Positions 60,701 to 63,399 of a stretch of DNA of 64,000 nucleotides are shown here, one piece after another. The position numbers and the translations under genes were made by a program. Numbering within the stretch: the first letter of the stretch is position 1; each line of letters opens with the position of its first letter. Source of the stretch: Tubiluchus corallicola (taxonomy: Eukaryota > Priapulida > Priapulimorpha > Priapulimorphida > Tubiluchidae); contig JAQGDQ010000007.1 of assembly GCA_030141605.1 (NCBI GenBank), positions 731,173 to 795,172 of the forward strand. The letters run 5' to 3'. A model generated the notes under the pieces. The model did no database searches. It worked only from the letters and a program-made list of their open reading frames with translations, and was not told the DNA's origin.

Positions 60701-62788
60701 GTTTTCCAAAAATGACAAAGACGCCACCTGCAGCTCGAGGGTAAAAAGATCTGTAATTACAGACGCCACCTGTCAAGACAGGACCCGACAAGTGTTCCAT
60801 TTTTCTTATATCCTAATTCAAATTTTTTGACTTTGTAATTGAAATATATACCAAGCTGTACTTTTTAATGTCACCAGTAGTTTTAGCTTCTGCAGAGCCA
60901 TTTCTGCCTGCAGCCTTTTTTTGCAAACAAAACTAACATCAACGGCTTATATACACTGTGACAGAATTACGAGTGCACTTAGTTTGTTTGCACCTTCACA
61001 GGTATGGATATGCATATGCTCAATCTCCAACTTACGTTTGAAATTTATACAAAGCAAAGCAAAATGTTCATAAGGCTGATTAAAAGACCCCAATCTATAC
61101 TATGCAATTGTTATATCAACAGTTTAATTTTTAAGAAACTAAAATTAAAAACTAACTGATTAACTCCAAAACAACTTAGACAAAAAAATAAAAATTTGAG
61201 ATTGGATGAGCAGATATAATAAAATCATATAAAATTTTGAAATGTAATATTATGCAAAGCAAAACATTCATAAGACCGATTACAAGGACACAGAATACTC
61301 TAAACTATACTACACAATGTATAATATTGACAGTTTAGTTTTTAAGGAACTAAAATTCGAAACTAACTGATTAATTTCAAAACTACTTGGATGAAAAAAT
61401 AAGAATTTGACATACTTACAAAACTATTTGGATATGAAAATAAAAATCTGAGATACTTACAAAACTACTTGGATAAAAAATAAAAATTTGAGATACTTAC
61501 AAAAGTCGTCATTAACGTCATGAACCAGTACGTTAAACGTGTGCACCTTCTGTGTCTCATAGTCGAGTTTGGCATTGTAGTTGAGGTTAATCTGTCCAGT
61601 TGTAGGGTCCACGCTCACAAAGTCATTCTCTTCCTCCATCTGGTAACGATGATTTTCGCTCCGCTGTGGAATCATGCCAATTATACCCGTTTTGTCTTCT
61701 GGAACATCTATGGTGATGGTTGACAGTGTGGTTGCTGCTCGACGGAGACGACTGTGACTGACTTCCACCGAATTGACTATGTCCATGATACGTTGTACGT
61801 GAGCTGGTTGTTGAATTACATTGACTAACACTTGTGCAGGTAGACTGGTCAAAGGTGGATTACCATTGTCTACAGCATAAATGTCTAATCGATGACCGCC
61901 TTCGTTTACACCAGCAGCAACAAAAATACCTCCAGTTCTAGGAGCAACAAAGAAAAATTCATTCTCAGGTTCTAGGTAATACTGAAGTTGTTGGTTTTCA
62001 TCTGCATCTTTGGCAGTGACGGTAATGACTTCCGTCATTGACACGACATCAGTATACAGCGTTGCATTCAACAGCGTCTCCTGGAAGTACGGAGCATTAT
62101 CGTTTTCGTCGAGTACTTTTATAGGAATAATAATTCGCGTCAAATCGGAATGATCTTCGTATTGTGCAATTATAGTCAATTTGTACATGGATCTCGATTC
62201 TCTGTCAATGTCACCATTTACAATCAACGTGGCACCATATTTACCTTGATTATTAATATCTTTTAATTTAAAAGCGTCACCATAGTTTCCAGATGCTATT
62301 TTGTATGTCACTGGCTTTTTACAAGTTTGAGCACAAGCCGTAATAAATGTTAGACCATGCACGGTTTTACCGAGTGGTGCATTTTCCCTGATTTTACCGC
62401 TATAATGGGAAGAGAATCGCAGTAAGTCGTTCGTGTTCAGCACATTGACACGTAGCGTTTCTAAGTGCACATCGGGCAACAAGTCATCAAAAACTTCTAG
62501 AGCTATTGGTTTGTCTATTAGATGTGACACATTTCCTACAGTTATTAAGCTACCATCATGAATTAATTTAAAACTGTTCGAATAACTGTCGCCTTTTAAT
62601 CGCACACCACTGCAGTGCACCCTGTGCACAAAGTATCCTGGTGGTGCATCGTGTGGTACTACCACCATGCGAGGCACGCCAATCATATCCATCATCCCTA
62701 TATGGGAGTTGATGCCGACGGCGAGGAGCAGAAGTACAAAAATGCACTTTAGTACAGTTGATAACGGACAGCATTCAGCAGCTGCCAT
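773..62788 (-). CDS. CadN: Type III classical cadherin, CadN-like, 38 coding exons, 3004 aa
   Basis: This gene encodes a calcium-dependent homophilic adhesion receptor of the plasma membrane that links neighbouring cells to actin through catenins. The hand-built exons are phase-compatible at all 37 junctions and total 9015 nt. Approximate layout in residues: signal peptide 1-28; diverged N-terminal segment 29-127; about 18 cadherin repeats 128-2100; PCCD-like region 2100-2230; EGF1 2240-2285; LamG1 2290-2465; EGF2 2480-2525; LamG2 2530-2710; EGF3 2765-2800; membrane helix about 2816-2839; cytoplasmic tail 2840-3004. The EGF-LamG-EGF-LamG-EGF order after many cadherin repeats is the known hallmark of Drosophila CadN and related invertebrate cadherins, and the length is close to theirs. 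DE-cadherin-type proteins have far fewer repeats. Orthology to CadN rather than another type III paralogue is inferred. No tandem second copy, as in Drosophila CadN2, is present here. Confidence 0.93.
911..2323 (-). other. Intron 37 of the cadherin gene
   Basis: A 1.4-kb intron between the two beta-catenin-binding exons. I see AT-rich unique-looking sequence and a GAGTCAG/CTGACTC inverted repeat near 1069-1147, but no further exon. Confidence 0.7.
2324..2433 (-). CDS. CadN: CadN coding exon 37: beta-catenin-binding domain, first half
   Basis: Encodes residues 2923-2959 (phase 1 to 0). It reads [20 protein letters not shown], then [16 protein letters not shown], the conserved beta-catenin-binding segment. 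The donor is GTAAAC. Confidence 0.94.
2872..3040 (-). CDS. CadN: CadN coding exon 36: p120-catenin-binding juxtamembrane region
   Basis: Encodes residues 2867-2922 (phase 0 to 1). It begins [20 protein letters not shown], matching the conserved p120-binding core of classical cadherins. It then has a Pro run ([12 protein letters not shown]) that could bind SH3, profilin or EVH1 domains (inference). The donor is GTAAGT. Confidence 0.93.
3286..3392 (-). CDS. CadN: CadN coding exon 35: rest of membrane helix and juxtamembrane tail
   Basis: Encodes residues 2831-2866 (phase 1 to 0). It reads [20 protein letters not shown], so the helix stops at a basic stop-transfer patch, then [16 protein letters not shown]. 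No ATG in frame. The acceptor is TATTGTTTCAG and the donor GTGAGT. Confidence 0.92.
3929..4170 (-). CDS. CadN: CadN coding exon 34: EGF3 and first part of membrane helix
   Basis: Encodes residues 2750-2830 (phase 2 to 1). It carries [13 protein letters not shown], then DVDEC (calcium-binding EGF start), [19 protein letters not shown] and GGWEGKTC. Then [16 protein letters not shown] begins the membrane helix, which exon 35 completes. Confidence 0.93.
4364..4461. repeat. Homopyrimidine-rich tract
   Basis: About 100 bp made almost only of C and T on the plus strand (purines on the gene strand), in intron 33. It is low-complexity DNA of a type that can form triplex structures. Confidence 0.7.
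4588..4777 (-). CDS. CadN: CadN coding exon 33: LamG2 end and Cys-rich linker
   Basis: Encodes residues 2687-2749 (phase 1 to 2). It begins [13 protein letters not shown] (end of LamG2), then has a Cys-rich stretch ([15 protein letters not shown] and [11 protein letters not shown]). The acceptor lies about 24 nt from the end of a MITE-like repeat (4801-4980). Confidence 0.92.
4801..4980. mobile_element. Short pogo/Tigger-like MITE in intron 32
   Basis: About 180 bp with inverted ends: TACAGCCAAACCTC on the left, and GTACAATCAAACCTC as the reverse complement of the right end, each followed by TTATA. Ends of the CAGTCAAACCTC type next to TA fit TcMar-Tigger/pogo non-autonomous elements. It lies about 24 nt upstream of exon 33 in gene direction, so it supplies or surrounds the branch-point region. 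The family call is inferred. Confidence 0.6.
5128..5253 (-). CDS. CadN: CadN coding exon 32: LamG2 strands
   Basis: Encodes residues 2645-2686 (phase 1 to 1). It reads [17 protein letters not shown], then [20 protein letters not shown]. This part diverges from usual LamG but joins in frame to the GCIKDV signature in exon 33. Confidence 0.88.
5325..5590. repeat. 48-bp minisatellite, about 5.5 copies, intron 31
   Basis: Tandem units that begin TGACAAATGATCAATAACAC and contain TTTGGCAAGA. The period is 48 bp, so every frame stays open and gives an artefactual 16-residue repeat on the minus strand. No evidence that it is translated. Confidence 0.85.
5672..5858 (-). CDS. CadN: CadN coding exon 31: LamG2 middle
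   Basis: Encodes residues 2583-2644 (phase 0 to 1). It reads [15 protein letters not shown], then [19 protein letters not shown] and a GGGGRR loop. The donor is GTATGT. Confidence 0.92.
5859..7037 (-). other. Intron 30 of the cadherin gene
   Basis: A 1.2-kb intron inside LamG2. I see nothing beyond AT-rich sequence. The stretch 6660-6900 is somewhat richer in GC and purines but has no recognised exon. Confidence 0.7.
7038..7204 (-). CDS. CadN: CadN coding exon 30: LamG2 start
   Basis: Encodes residues 2527-2582 (phase 1 to 0). It reads [15 protein letters not shown], then a basic patch (LPLKKRKS), then [19 protein letters not shown]. The donor is GTATGG. Confidence 0.9.
7650..7824 (-). CDS. 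CadN: CadN coding exon 29: EGF2
   Basis: Encodes residues 2469-2526 (phase 0 to 1). It carries one EGF module ([18 protein letters not shown], then PGYYGHSCE). The donor GTAATATG is weak. It is separated from exon 28 by only 153 nt. Confidence 0.92.
7978..8208 (-). CDS. CadN: CadN coding exon 28: LamG1 second half
   Basis: Encodes residues 2392-2468 (phase 0 to 0). It ends LamG1 with [15 protein letters not shown] and [14 protein letters not shown], the usual C-terminal LamG signature. The donor is GTAAGC. Confidence 0.93.
8673..9021 (-). CDS. CadN: CadN coding exon 27: EGF1 end and LamG1 first half
   Basis: Encodes residues 2275-2391 (phase 2 to 0). It starts [12 protein letters not shown] to close EGF1. 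LamG1 follows with [39 protein letters not shown] and [10 protein letters not shown]. The donor is GTGAGT. Confidence 0.93.
9471..9748 (-). CDS. CadN: CadN coding exon 26: PCCD end and EGF1 start
   Basis: Encodes residues 2183-2274 (phase 0 to 2). It has a Cys-containing segment ([19 protein letters not shown]), a short strand ([14 protein letters not shown]), then the EGF1 start ([15 protein letters not shown]). EGF1 is split by the intron. Confidence 0.92.
10338..10867 (-). CDS. CadN: CadN coding exon 25: last cadherin repeat and PCCD-like region
   Basis: Encodes residues 2006-2182 (phase 1 to 0). EC18 starts [15 protein letters not shown], with [12 protein letters not shown] and YSFQVEVYD. 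The second half ([15 protein letters not shown], then [20 protein letters not shown]) is the membrane-proximal non-cadherin region known from invertebrate classical cadherins, where proteolytic nicking is known in fly DE-cadherin. At 530 nt it is the longest internal exon. Confidence 0.93.
11065..11578. mobile_element. Pogo/Tigger-like MITE in intron 24
   Basis: A 514-bp element flanked by TA. Left end CAGTCATACCTCCGTTTTCG; right end, read inward, TAGTCATACCTCTGTTTTCG. Mammalian Tigger ends (CAGGCATACCTCG) are similar. It contains sub-repeats of CTCGACCA and CGACCAGAA type. No transposase frame was seen, so it is non-autonomous. Confidence 0.7.
11839..12051 (-). CDS. CadN: CadN coding exon 24: EC17 end
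   Basis: Encodes residues 1935-2005 (phase 1 to 1). It ends EC17 with [17 protein letters not shown] followed by KDIFVYNYK. From memory of the family, a linker followed by FVYNYK precedes the last repeat in classical type III cadherins, which supports the subfamily call. Confidence 0.92.
12178..12270. repeat. GAT-rich triplet repeat
   Basis: Imperfect GAT/GAC/AAT trinucleotide tract in intron 23, ending about 43 bp from exon 23 on the 3' intron side in gene orientation. Simple sequence, not coding. Confidence 0.7.
12313..12555 (-). CDS. CadN: CadN coding exon 23: EC16/EC17 linker and EC17
   Basis: Encodes residues 1854-1934 (phase 1 to 1). It reads [18 protein letters not shown], then [20 protein letters not shown]. 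The strand after [12 protein letters not shown] is unusually basic and Pro-rich. The donor is GTAAGT. Confidence 0.92.
13039..13178 (-). CDS. CadN: CadN coding exon 22: EC16 middle
   Basis: Encodes residues 1807-1853 (phase 2 to 1). It reads [18 protein letters not shown], then [19 protein letters not shown] and LAIDEG. No ATG. The acceptor is TTCTTGCAG and the donor GTATGA. Confidence 0.9.
14221..14462 (-). CDS. CadN: CadN coding exon 21: EC15 end and EC16 start
   Basis: Encodes residues 1727-1806 (phase 0 to 2). It begins [18 protein letters not shown], then [14 protein letters not shown], then [20 protein letters not shown]. The donor is GTAAGG. Confidence 0.93.
14874..15148 (-). CDS. CadN: CadN coding exon 20: EC14/EC15 linker and EC15
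   Basis: Encodes residues 1635-1726 (phase 1 to 0). It starts with [15 protein letters not shown], a linker with Gly-Asp-Lys at the usual Asp positions, then [20 protein letters not shown]. It ends GQTGT/GTGAGT. Confidence 0.92.
15705..15929 (-). CDS. CadN: CadN coding exon 19: EC14 body
   Basis: Encodes residues 1560-1634 (phase 1 to 1). It reads [18 protein letters not shown], then [25 protein letters not shown] and [11 protein letters not shown]. The donor is GTAAGT. Confidence 0.93.
16106..16706 (-). mobile_element. 601-bp dispersed repeat, copy A, intron 18
   Basis: The whole stretch matches the reverse complement of 32252-32853 along its length, sharing for example the segments TTTTAACTGCTA, ATCACAATATTATTACTGCC and GAGGTGTTCG. 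The ends are CAGTAAAC-like with TA flanks, fitting a pogo/Tigger-type non-autonomous transposon. No open frame of note. Strand is relative to copy B. Confidence 0.75.
16829..17132 (-). CDS. CadN: CadN coding exon 18: EC13 and EC14 start
   Basis: Encodes residues 1459-1559 (phase 0 to 1). It starts [18 protein letters not shown], then [12 protein letters not shown], then [15 protein letters not shown]. The donor GTAATA is non-consensus at +4 to +6 but joins in frame to exon 19. Confidence 0.92.
17634..17804 (-). CDS. CadN: CadN coding exon 17: EC12 end and EC13 start
   Basis: Encodes residues 1402-1458 (phase 0 to 0). It starts [16 protein letters not shown], then [15 protein letters not shown], then [18 protein letters not shown]. 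It was missed by simple ATG scans because the only Met is internal. The donor is GTGAGT. Confidence 0.92.
17805..20842 (-). other. Intron 16 of the cadherin gene
   Basis: A 3-kb AT-rich intron. I saw a short TA microsatellite near 18537-18570 and no recognisable exon, RNA gene or transposon. Confidence 0.65.
20843..20958 (-). CDS. CadN: CadN coding exon 16: EC12 middle
   Basis: Encodes residues 1363-1401 (phase 1 to 0). It reads [12 protein letters not shown], then [20 protein letters not shown]. It ends EGIQ/GTGAGT. Confidence 0.92.
20959..26188 (-). other. Intron 15 of the cadherin gene
   Basis: A 5.2-kb intron. It holds a degenerate T/G-rich array (24390-24940), a TAA microsatellite near 23690-23730 and a relatively GC-rich stretch near 25250-25440 with no coding signature. 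No cadherin-type exon was found. Confidence 0.65.
24390..24940 (+). repeat. Degenerate T/G-rich minisatellite
   Basis: Diverged units of about 45-50 bp built around CTTTATCTTG, GGCTTTGAATG and GTTGTCTTGATTTTG. The two best-conserved units lie near 24737 and 24868. The strands are strongly asymmetric in composition. Confidence 0.7.
26189..26332 (-). CDS. CadN: CadN coding exon 15: EC11/EC12 linker
   Basis: Encodes residues 1315-1362 (phase 1 to 1). It reads [15 protein letters not shown], then [18 protein letters not shown] and TAKDNDE. The donor is GTAAGC, followed by a 5.2-kb intron. Confidence 0.92.
27451..27643 (-). CDS. CadN: CadN coding exon 14: EC11 middle
   Basis: Encodes residues 1251-1314 (phase 0 to 1). 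It starts LTYEIKKDS, then [19 protein letters not shown] and [12 protein letters not shown] Pro-rich loop ([12 protein letters not shown]) precedes the donor. Confidence 0.92.
27887..28537. mobile_element. Inverted-repeat element in intron 13, hAT-like ends
   Basis: About 650 bp bounded by GGCTGGCAGTACAGAATGATAC on the left and, read inward from the right, GGGTGGCAGTACAGTACGATAC (both given in shortened form: GGCAGTACAG is the shared core). Internal ACCGTATGGTACG-type repeats occur. A hAT assignment is tentative because no clear 8-bp target duplication was seen. Confidence 0.45.
28707..28892 (-). CDS. CadN: CadN coding exon 13: EC10 end and EC11 start
   Basis: Encodes residues 1189-1250 (phase 0 to 0). 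It carries [13 protein letters not shown], a full calcium linker, then [19 protein letters not shown]. The donor is GTAAGT. Confidence 0.92.
29209..29338 (-). CDS. CadN: CadN coding exon 12: EC10 middle
   Basis: Encodes residues 1145-1188 (phase 2 to 0). It reads [17 protein letters not shown] and [18 protein letters not shown]. It has no ATG. The donor GTATAT is weaker than its neighbours. It is supported by the frame and by the typical LDYE strand. Confidence 0.88.
29632..29882 (-). CDS. CadN: CadN coding exon 11: EC9 end and EC10 start
   Basis: Encodes residues 1062-1144 (phase 0 to 2). EC9 ends with [20 protein letters not shown]. The next linker, [11 protein letters not shown], lacks the DxND motif. 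EC10 then opens with [17 protein letters not shown]. Confidence 0.9.
30530..30744 (-). CDS. CadN: CadN coding exon 10: EC8/EC9 linker and EC9
   Basis: Encodes residues 990-1061 (phase 1 to 0). It starts with the canonical DENDNEPKF, then [20 protein letters not shown] and [13 protein letters not shown]. The donor is ATG/GTATGT. Confidence 0.92.
31119..31350 (-). CDS. CadN: CadN coding exon 9: EC8 body
   Basis: Encodes residues 913-989 (phase 0 to 1). It has no ATG and was found by reading the minus strand. It reads [18 protein letters not shown], then [18 protein letters not shown] and ITVTATD. The acceptor is GTTGCTTAG and the donor GTATGT. The frame joins exactly to DENDNEP in exon 10. Confidence 0.92.
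31700..31945 (-). mobile_element. tRNA-derived SINE-like sequence
   Basis: On the minus strand, TAGCCTAGTGGTAGAGC (31936 to 31920) matches a pol III A box and GGTTCAATAC (31894 to 31885) a B box, at roughly tRNA spacing. The stems do not fold into a proper cloverleaf, so this is a SINE head rather than a tRNA gene. The 3' limit is uncertain. Confidence 0.45.
32252..32853 (+). mobile_element. 601-bp dispersed repeat, copy B, intron 8
   Basis: The partner of 16106-16706 in the opposite orientation and of almost equal length. The two end motifs (CAGTAAACTACG at the left, GTAAACACTATG read inward from the right) are imperfect inverted ends. It lies in the intron between exons 8 and 9. Confidence 0.75.
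33591..33987 (-). CDS. CadN: CadN coding exon 8: EC7 and EC8 start
   Basis: Encodes residues 780-912 (phase 2 to 0). It covers all of EC7 ([15 protein letters not shown], then [11 protein letters not shown]) and ends in [12 protein letters not shown], a linker with Asn in place of one Asp. EC8 opens with [14 protein letters not shown]. The donor is GTGAGC. Confidence 0.92.
35481..35527 (+). repeat. Interstitial telomere-like tract
   Basis: A short degenerate run of TTAGGG-like units (ATTAGGG, GGTTAGGG, GCTAGGG, GATTAGGG) in intron 7. Too short and diverged to be functional. Confidence 0.55.
35603..35843 (-). CDS. CadN: CadN coding exon 7: EC6
   Basis: Encodes residues 700-779 (phase 1 to 2). 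It starts [18 protein letters not shown], contains a KLDYE strand motif and ends in the atypical linker NQNDEAPRF, completed by exon 8. Confidence 0.92.
37448..37559 (-). CDS. CadN: CadN coding exon 6: EC5/EC6 linker
   Basis: Encodes residues 663-699 (phase 0 to 1). It carries [13 protein letters not shown], a full calcium-binding linker, then the EC6 start ([15 protein letters not shown]). The acceptor is TTATTTTTTCAG and the donor GTAAGC. Confidence 0.92.
38240..38393. repeat. Near-perfect hairpin (foldback MITE-like)
   Basis: The arms TTATTAAAACAACACAACTT (38253 on) and its complement in 38334-38380 pair for about 46 bp with two mismatches. Outer TTCAAAG/CTTTGAA arms extend the stem. The inner A-run and T-run also pair, leaving a small loop. 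Confidence 0.8.
38829..39075 (-). repeat. Dispersed repeat pair, copy 1 (intron 5)
   Basis: The reverse complement shares long blocks with 53164-53406: CCGTTAGGCCCAGCCATTTT, GGGTAAGTCATTT versus GGTAAGTCATTT, AGTTTAGATA, AAGGTTTGAA, AATAATCAGA and GGTGGCGCGAA versus GTTGGCGTGAA. The family is unknown and the borders are approximate. Confidence 0.7.
40880..41410. repeat. Degenerate A-rich repeat region
   Basis: Strongly A-rich on the plus strand, with loosely repeated ATGAAAAG, GTTATAAAAA and AAAACTTC units every 30-40 bp. It produces spurious Phe/Leu-rich frames on the minus strand. Confidence 0.6.
41615..41834 (-). CDS. CadN: CadN coding exon 5: EC5 middle
   Basis: Encodes residues 589-662 (phase 2 to 0). 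It begins [18 protein letters not shown] and includes a diverged LDRE-like strand motif (LDFDDFN). The acceptor is GTCGTTGCAG and the donor GTAAGT. Confidence 0.9.
41835..43962 (-). other. Introns 3 and 4, around the microexon
   Basis: Two introns of about 1 kb each (42896-43962 and 41835-42871) on either side of exon 4. Sequence 42780-43010 is more GC-rich than its surroundings. No other exon seen. Confidence 0.65.
42872..42895 (-). CDS. CadN: CadN coding exon 4: 24-nt microexon in EC5
   Basis: A 24-nt exon between a strong acceptor (GTTTTTCAG, with a CTAAC branch-like motif about 25 nt upstream) and a consensus donor (GAG/GTAAGT). It is phase 2 to 2, so including or skipping it keeps the frame. 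It adds NNVQLSSS to the start of EC5. Skipping joins CT/T as Leu-Val and gives the usual spacing between the PENAP motif and the next strand. It is therefore likely a cassette exon. No transcript evidence was available. Confidence 0.75.
43963..44224 (-). CDS. CadN: CadN coding exon 3: EC4 rest and EC5 start
   Basis: Encodes residues 494-580 (phase 1 to 2). It finishes EC4 and opens EC5 with VPENAPSQS. The EC4/EC5 linker reads VGDRPPQF rather than DxNDNxPxF, so calcium coordination there is probably incomplete. It ends with the two bases CT of a Leu codon before GTAAGT. Confidence 0.9.
44225..46235 (-). other. Intron 2 of the cadherin gene
   Basis: A 2-kb AT-rich intron with a short CT run (45001-45030) and a CA/TA microsatellite (45438-45468). 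Nothing else recognised. Confidence 0.65.
46236..46427 (-). CDS. CadN: CadN coding exon 2: EC3 end and EC4 start
   Basis: Encodes residues 430-493 (phase 1 to 1). It completes a Phe codon with exon 1 and gives [15 protein letters not shown], the calcium-binding linker closing EC3, then EC4 up to [15 protein letters not shown]. The acceptor is TTTTTATTGCAG and the donor GTATGT. A 15-kb intron separates it from exon 1. Confidence 0.9.
   Translation of the reverse strand, partial: SSKFNPLSSMSEMSTTRSPCSSTHRDHFRPSSVQMRHRGSWCMSSKPRTRTKMRTSDIRLSWI
46955..47051 (+). repeat. (GTAA)n microsatellite, about 24 copies
   Basis: A nearly uninterrupted tetranucleotide array. On the plus strand it repeats GTAAGT, the splice-donor consensus, but the gene reads the other strand (TTAC)n, so no splice effect is expected. 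Confidence 0.95.
48980..49033. repeat. Short perfect-type hairpin
   Basis: The arms TTATGTAGCGTCCGGAATGC and GCATTCCGGATGCTACATAA pair with a single mismatch around a spacer of about 12 nt. TATGTAGCGT is also directly repeated just to the left (48971-48980). Possibly the tip of a small palindromic transposon. Confidence 0.75.
49154..49564. mobile_element. Long-TIR MITE with two CRE palindromes
   Basis: Two arms of about 125 bp (49154-49277 and 49441-49564) are inverted copies starting ACAAATTGCAATAGAATTTT. A looser outer match (GGGTAAAGATA, 49119-49129 versus 49581-49592) suggests a wider element. The loop has TGACGTCA at 49306-49313 and 49317-49324. No transposase frame; superfamily not assigned. 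Confidence 0.85.
50497..50671. repeat. Three-copy minisatellite, units 53-62 bp
   Basis: Units start GTACACTTAGGAAGTAC and contain CCACAGTAAACGGTTGGAAT. The middle unit lacks 9 bp. Unit lengths vary and there are no unique spacers, so it is a simple tandem repeat. Confidence 0.85.
51585..51713 (+). repeat. (CT)n-rich tract
   Basis: C/T-rich sequence ending in an almost pure CT dinucleotide run (51651-51712). Low complexity; the Ser/Leu frames across it are artefacts. Confidence 0.9.
53164..53406 (+). repeat. Dispersed repeat pair, copy 2 (intron 1)
   Basis: The partner of 38829-39075, in the opposite orientation. It lies just right of a 59-bp tandem duplication (53008-53123) sharing TTACATAAAGC and AATTTTGTGTCACC-type sequence. 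Confidence 0.7.
54424..54593. repeat. 39-bp minisatellite, about 4 copies
   Basis: Units of 38-40 bp beginning TGCGCCA or TTCGCCA and containing GATCCGCCT-like and CACCCC-like blocks. More GC-rich than its surroundings. The near-39-bp period keeps long frames open by chance, giving 13-residue repeats. Confidence 0.8.
59251..59380. repeat. 39-bp minisatellite, 3.4 copies
   Basis: Units TATAGCAAGCAGAACCTGTA followed by GCAGGCAAGCAGCT. A diverged unit (AGCAGAACC) precedes the array at about 59227. Confidence 0.85.
60030..60117 (+). mobile_element. Possible 3' end of a non-LTR retrotransposon
   Basis: GATGTAAAGGGGATGACTCA, then AATAAAGCTC, then a short (TTATC)n tail resembles 3' ends of invertebrate LINEs that end in a short tandem repeat. 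No reverse-transcriptase motif was read upstream. This is resemblance only. Confidence 0.3.
61045..61500. repeat. Nested tandem duplications next to exon 1 donor
   Basis: A unit of about 200 bp (starting CAAAGCAAAATGTTCATAAG near 61054) is repeated near 61255. A 40-bp unit ending GATACTTACAAAA is repeated at 61414-61500. The last 40-bp unit contains the functional exon 1 donor. Confidence 0.75.
61501..62788 (-). CDS. CadN: CadN coding exon 1: signal peptide, N-terminal segment, EC1-EC3 start
   Basis: Encodes residues 1-429 plus one base. The start is the ATG at 62788 (GCAATGG, purine at -3 and G at +4). It opens a signal peptide with the core [12 protein letters not shown]. The open frame continues upstream through a GTG at 62800, but a eukaryotic start there is unlikely. 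A diverged segment (to the NTND motif) precedes EC1, which ends at [13 protein letters not shown]2 ends in a linker lacking DxND (VNVIQQPAH). An RLRR site lies at residues 347-350, and EC3 begins after it. The donor is TTTT/GTAAGT at 61500. The acceptor of this exon is at 62836-62837 (TTTTTACTTTCAG), so bases 62789-62835 are 5' UTR. Confidence 0.9.
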
Positions 62789-62835
62789 TGCTCTTATCAC
62801 AGCTACACTACAGCAACCGCTTCTACTATAGAAGC
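62789..62835 (-). other. 5' UTR part of the first coding exon
   Basis: Lies between the acceptor at 62836-62837 (branch-like TATTAAT, then TTTTTACTTTCAG) and the ATG. There is no in-frame stop, but splicing to the upstream exon places the first ATG of that exon in another frame, which stops here. Confidence 0.6.
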
Positions 62836-63008
62836 CTGAAAGTAAAAATTAATATTTACCAGATAACATAAATGATATTAAAGCTATAGTAATTAGGTAG
62901 CTCTACATAAAATTAGAAGTCCAAAATTAGAATCAGAATTAAAACTTAATGTTCAGTCACTACAAATCTTTAAACTTTATGAAGATGTTTTGCAACCTAA
63001 ACAACACT

Positions 63009-63043
63009 GCGCTATTACACTTTCGCACCGCCTAGCTTTTCCT
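63009..63043 (+). repeat. Left arm of inverted repeat around the promoter
   Basis: GCGCTATTACACTTTCGCAC then CGCCTAGCTTTT matches the reverse complement of 63688-63722 at about 32 of 35 positions, with weaker similarity for about 28 bp further inward. Confidence 0.75.
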
Positions 63044-63170
63044 GGCCTATTGGTAGTTTTCACGCCTGCAGGCCAGAAAGCAGACCAACAGGCGTAATAT
63101 ACACCATATTCCCATAATATTATAGGTTCTTAGGCTTTATAATACCAGATTAAAATCATACATTACTTAC

Positions 63171-63290
63171 TGCCGCCATTACGCAAAAAACTCCACGCGA
63201 ATAACCGTGTTTACACCACTAATGCGCAATCGCTCTCGCGCAGTGACGATGTGGCCCTTAACCTGTATTTTTAGTTTCTTCGCATAATTT
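63171..63290 (-). other. Probable 5' UTR exon of the cadherin gene
   Basis: A consensus donor (GCA/GTAAGT, 63165-63170) follows GCGTAATGGCGGCA on the minus strand, in a relatively GC- and CpG-rich patch. Splicing to 62835 gives a 13-codon upstream ORF (ATG GCG GCA ... TAG) ahead of the main start. The transcription start is unknown and the upstream limit is a guess. Confidence 0.45.
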
Positions 63291-63399
63291 ATGATTATTA
63301 GGGTTGCAGCCACGGGACCAAGCTGGCATATACGAGGAAATTATTTTAGACGACTACAGTTATTTATCATTAATTTTATTTATTACTGTAGTATTATTA

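Larger units (their letters stand above)
46428..61500 (-). other. Intron 1 of the cadherin gene (15 kb)
   Basis: The largest intron, which separates the signal-peptide exon from the rest. It has no convincing gene on either strand. It holds microsatellites, two inverted-repeat elements, several minisatellites, a CpG-richer patch near 55370-55620 and a possible LINE 3' end, each listed separately. Long first introns often carry enhancers; that is inference here. Confidence 0.75.

Noticed and set aside
61457-61500. Read-through of the 447-residue frame past exon 1
   Set aside because: The frame continues only into the intron after a consensus GTAAGT donor. The extra residues (CKYLKF...) are unlike cadherin, and exon 2 continues the repeat exactly.
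62798-62800. GTG codon as translation start
   Set aside because: A nuclear animal gene would use the ATG at 62788, which also has a good context and begins a clean signal peptide.
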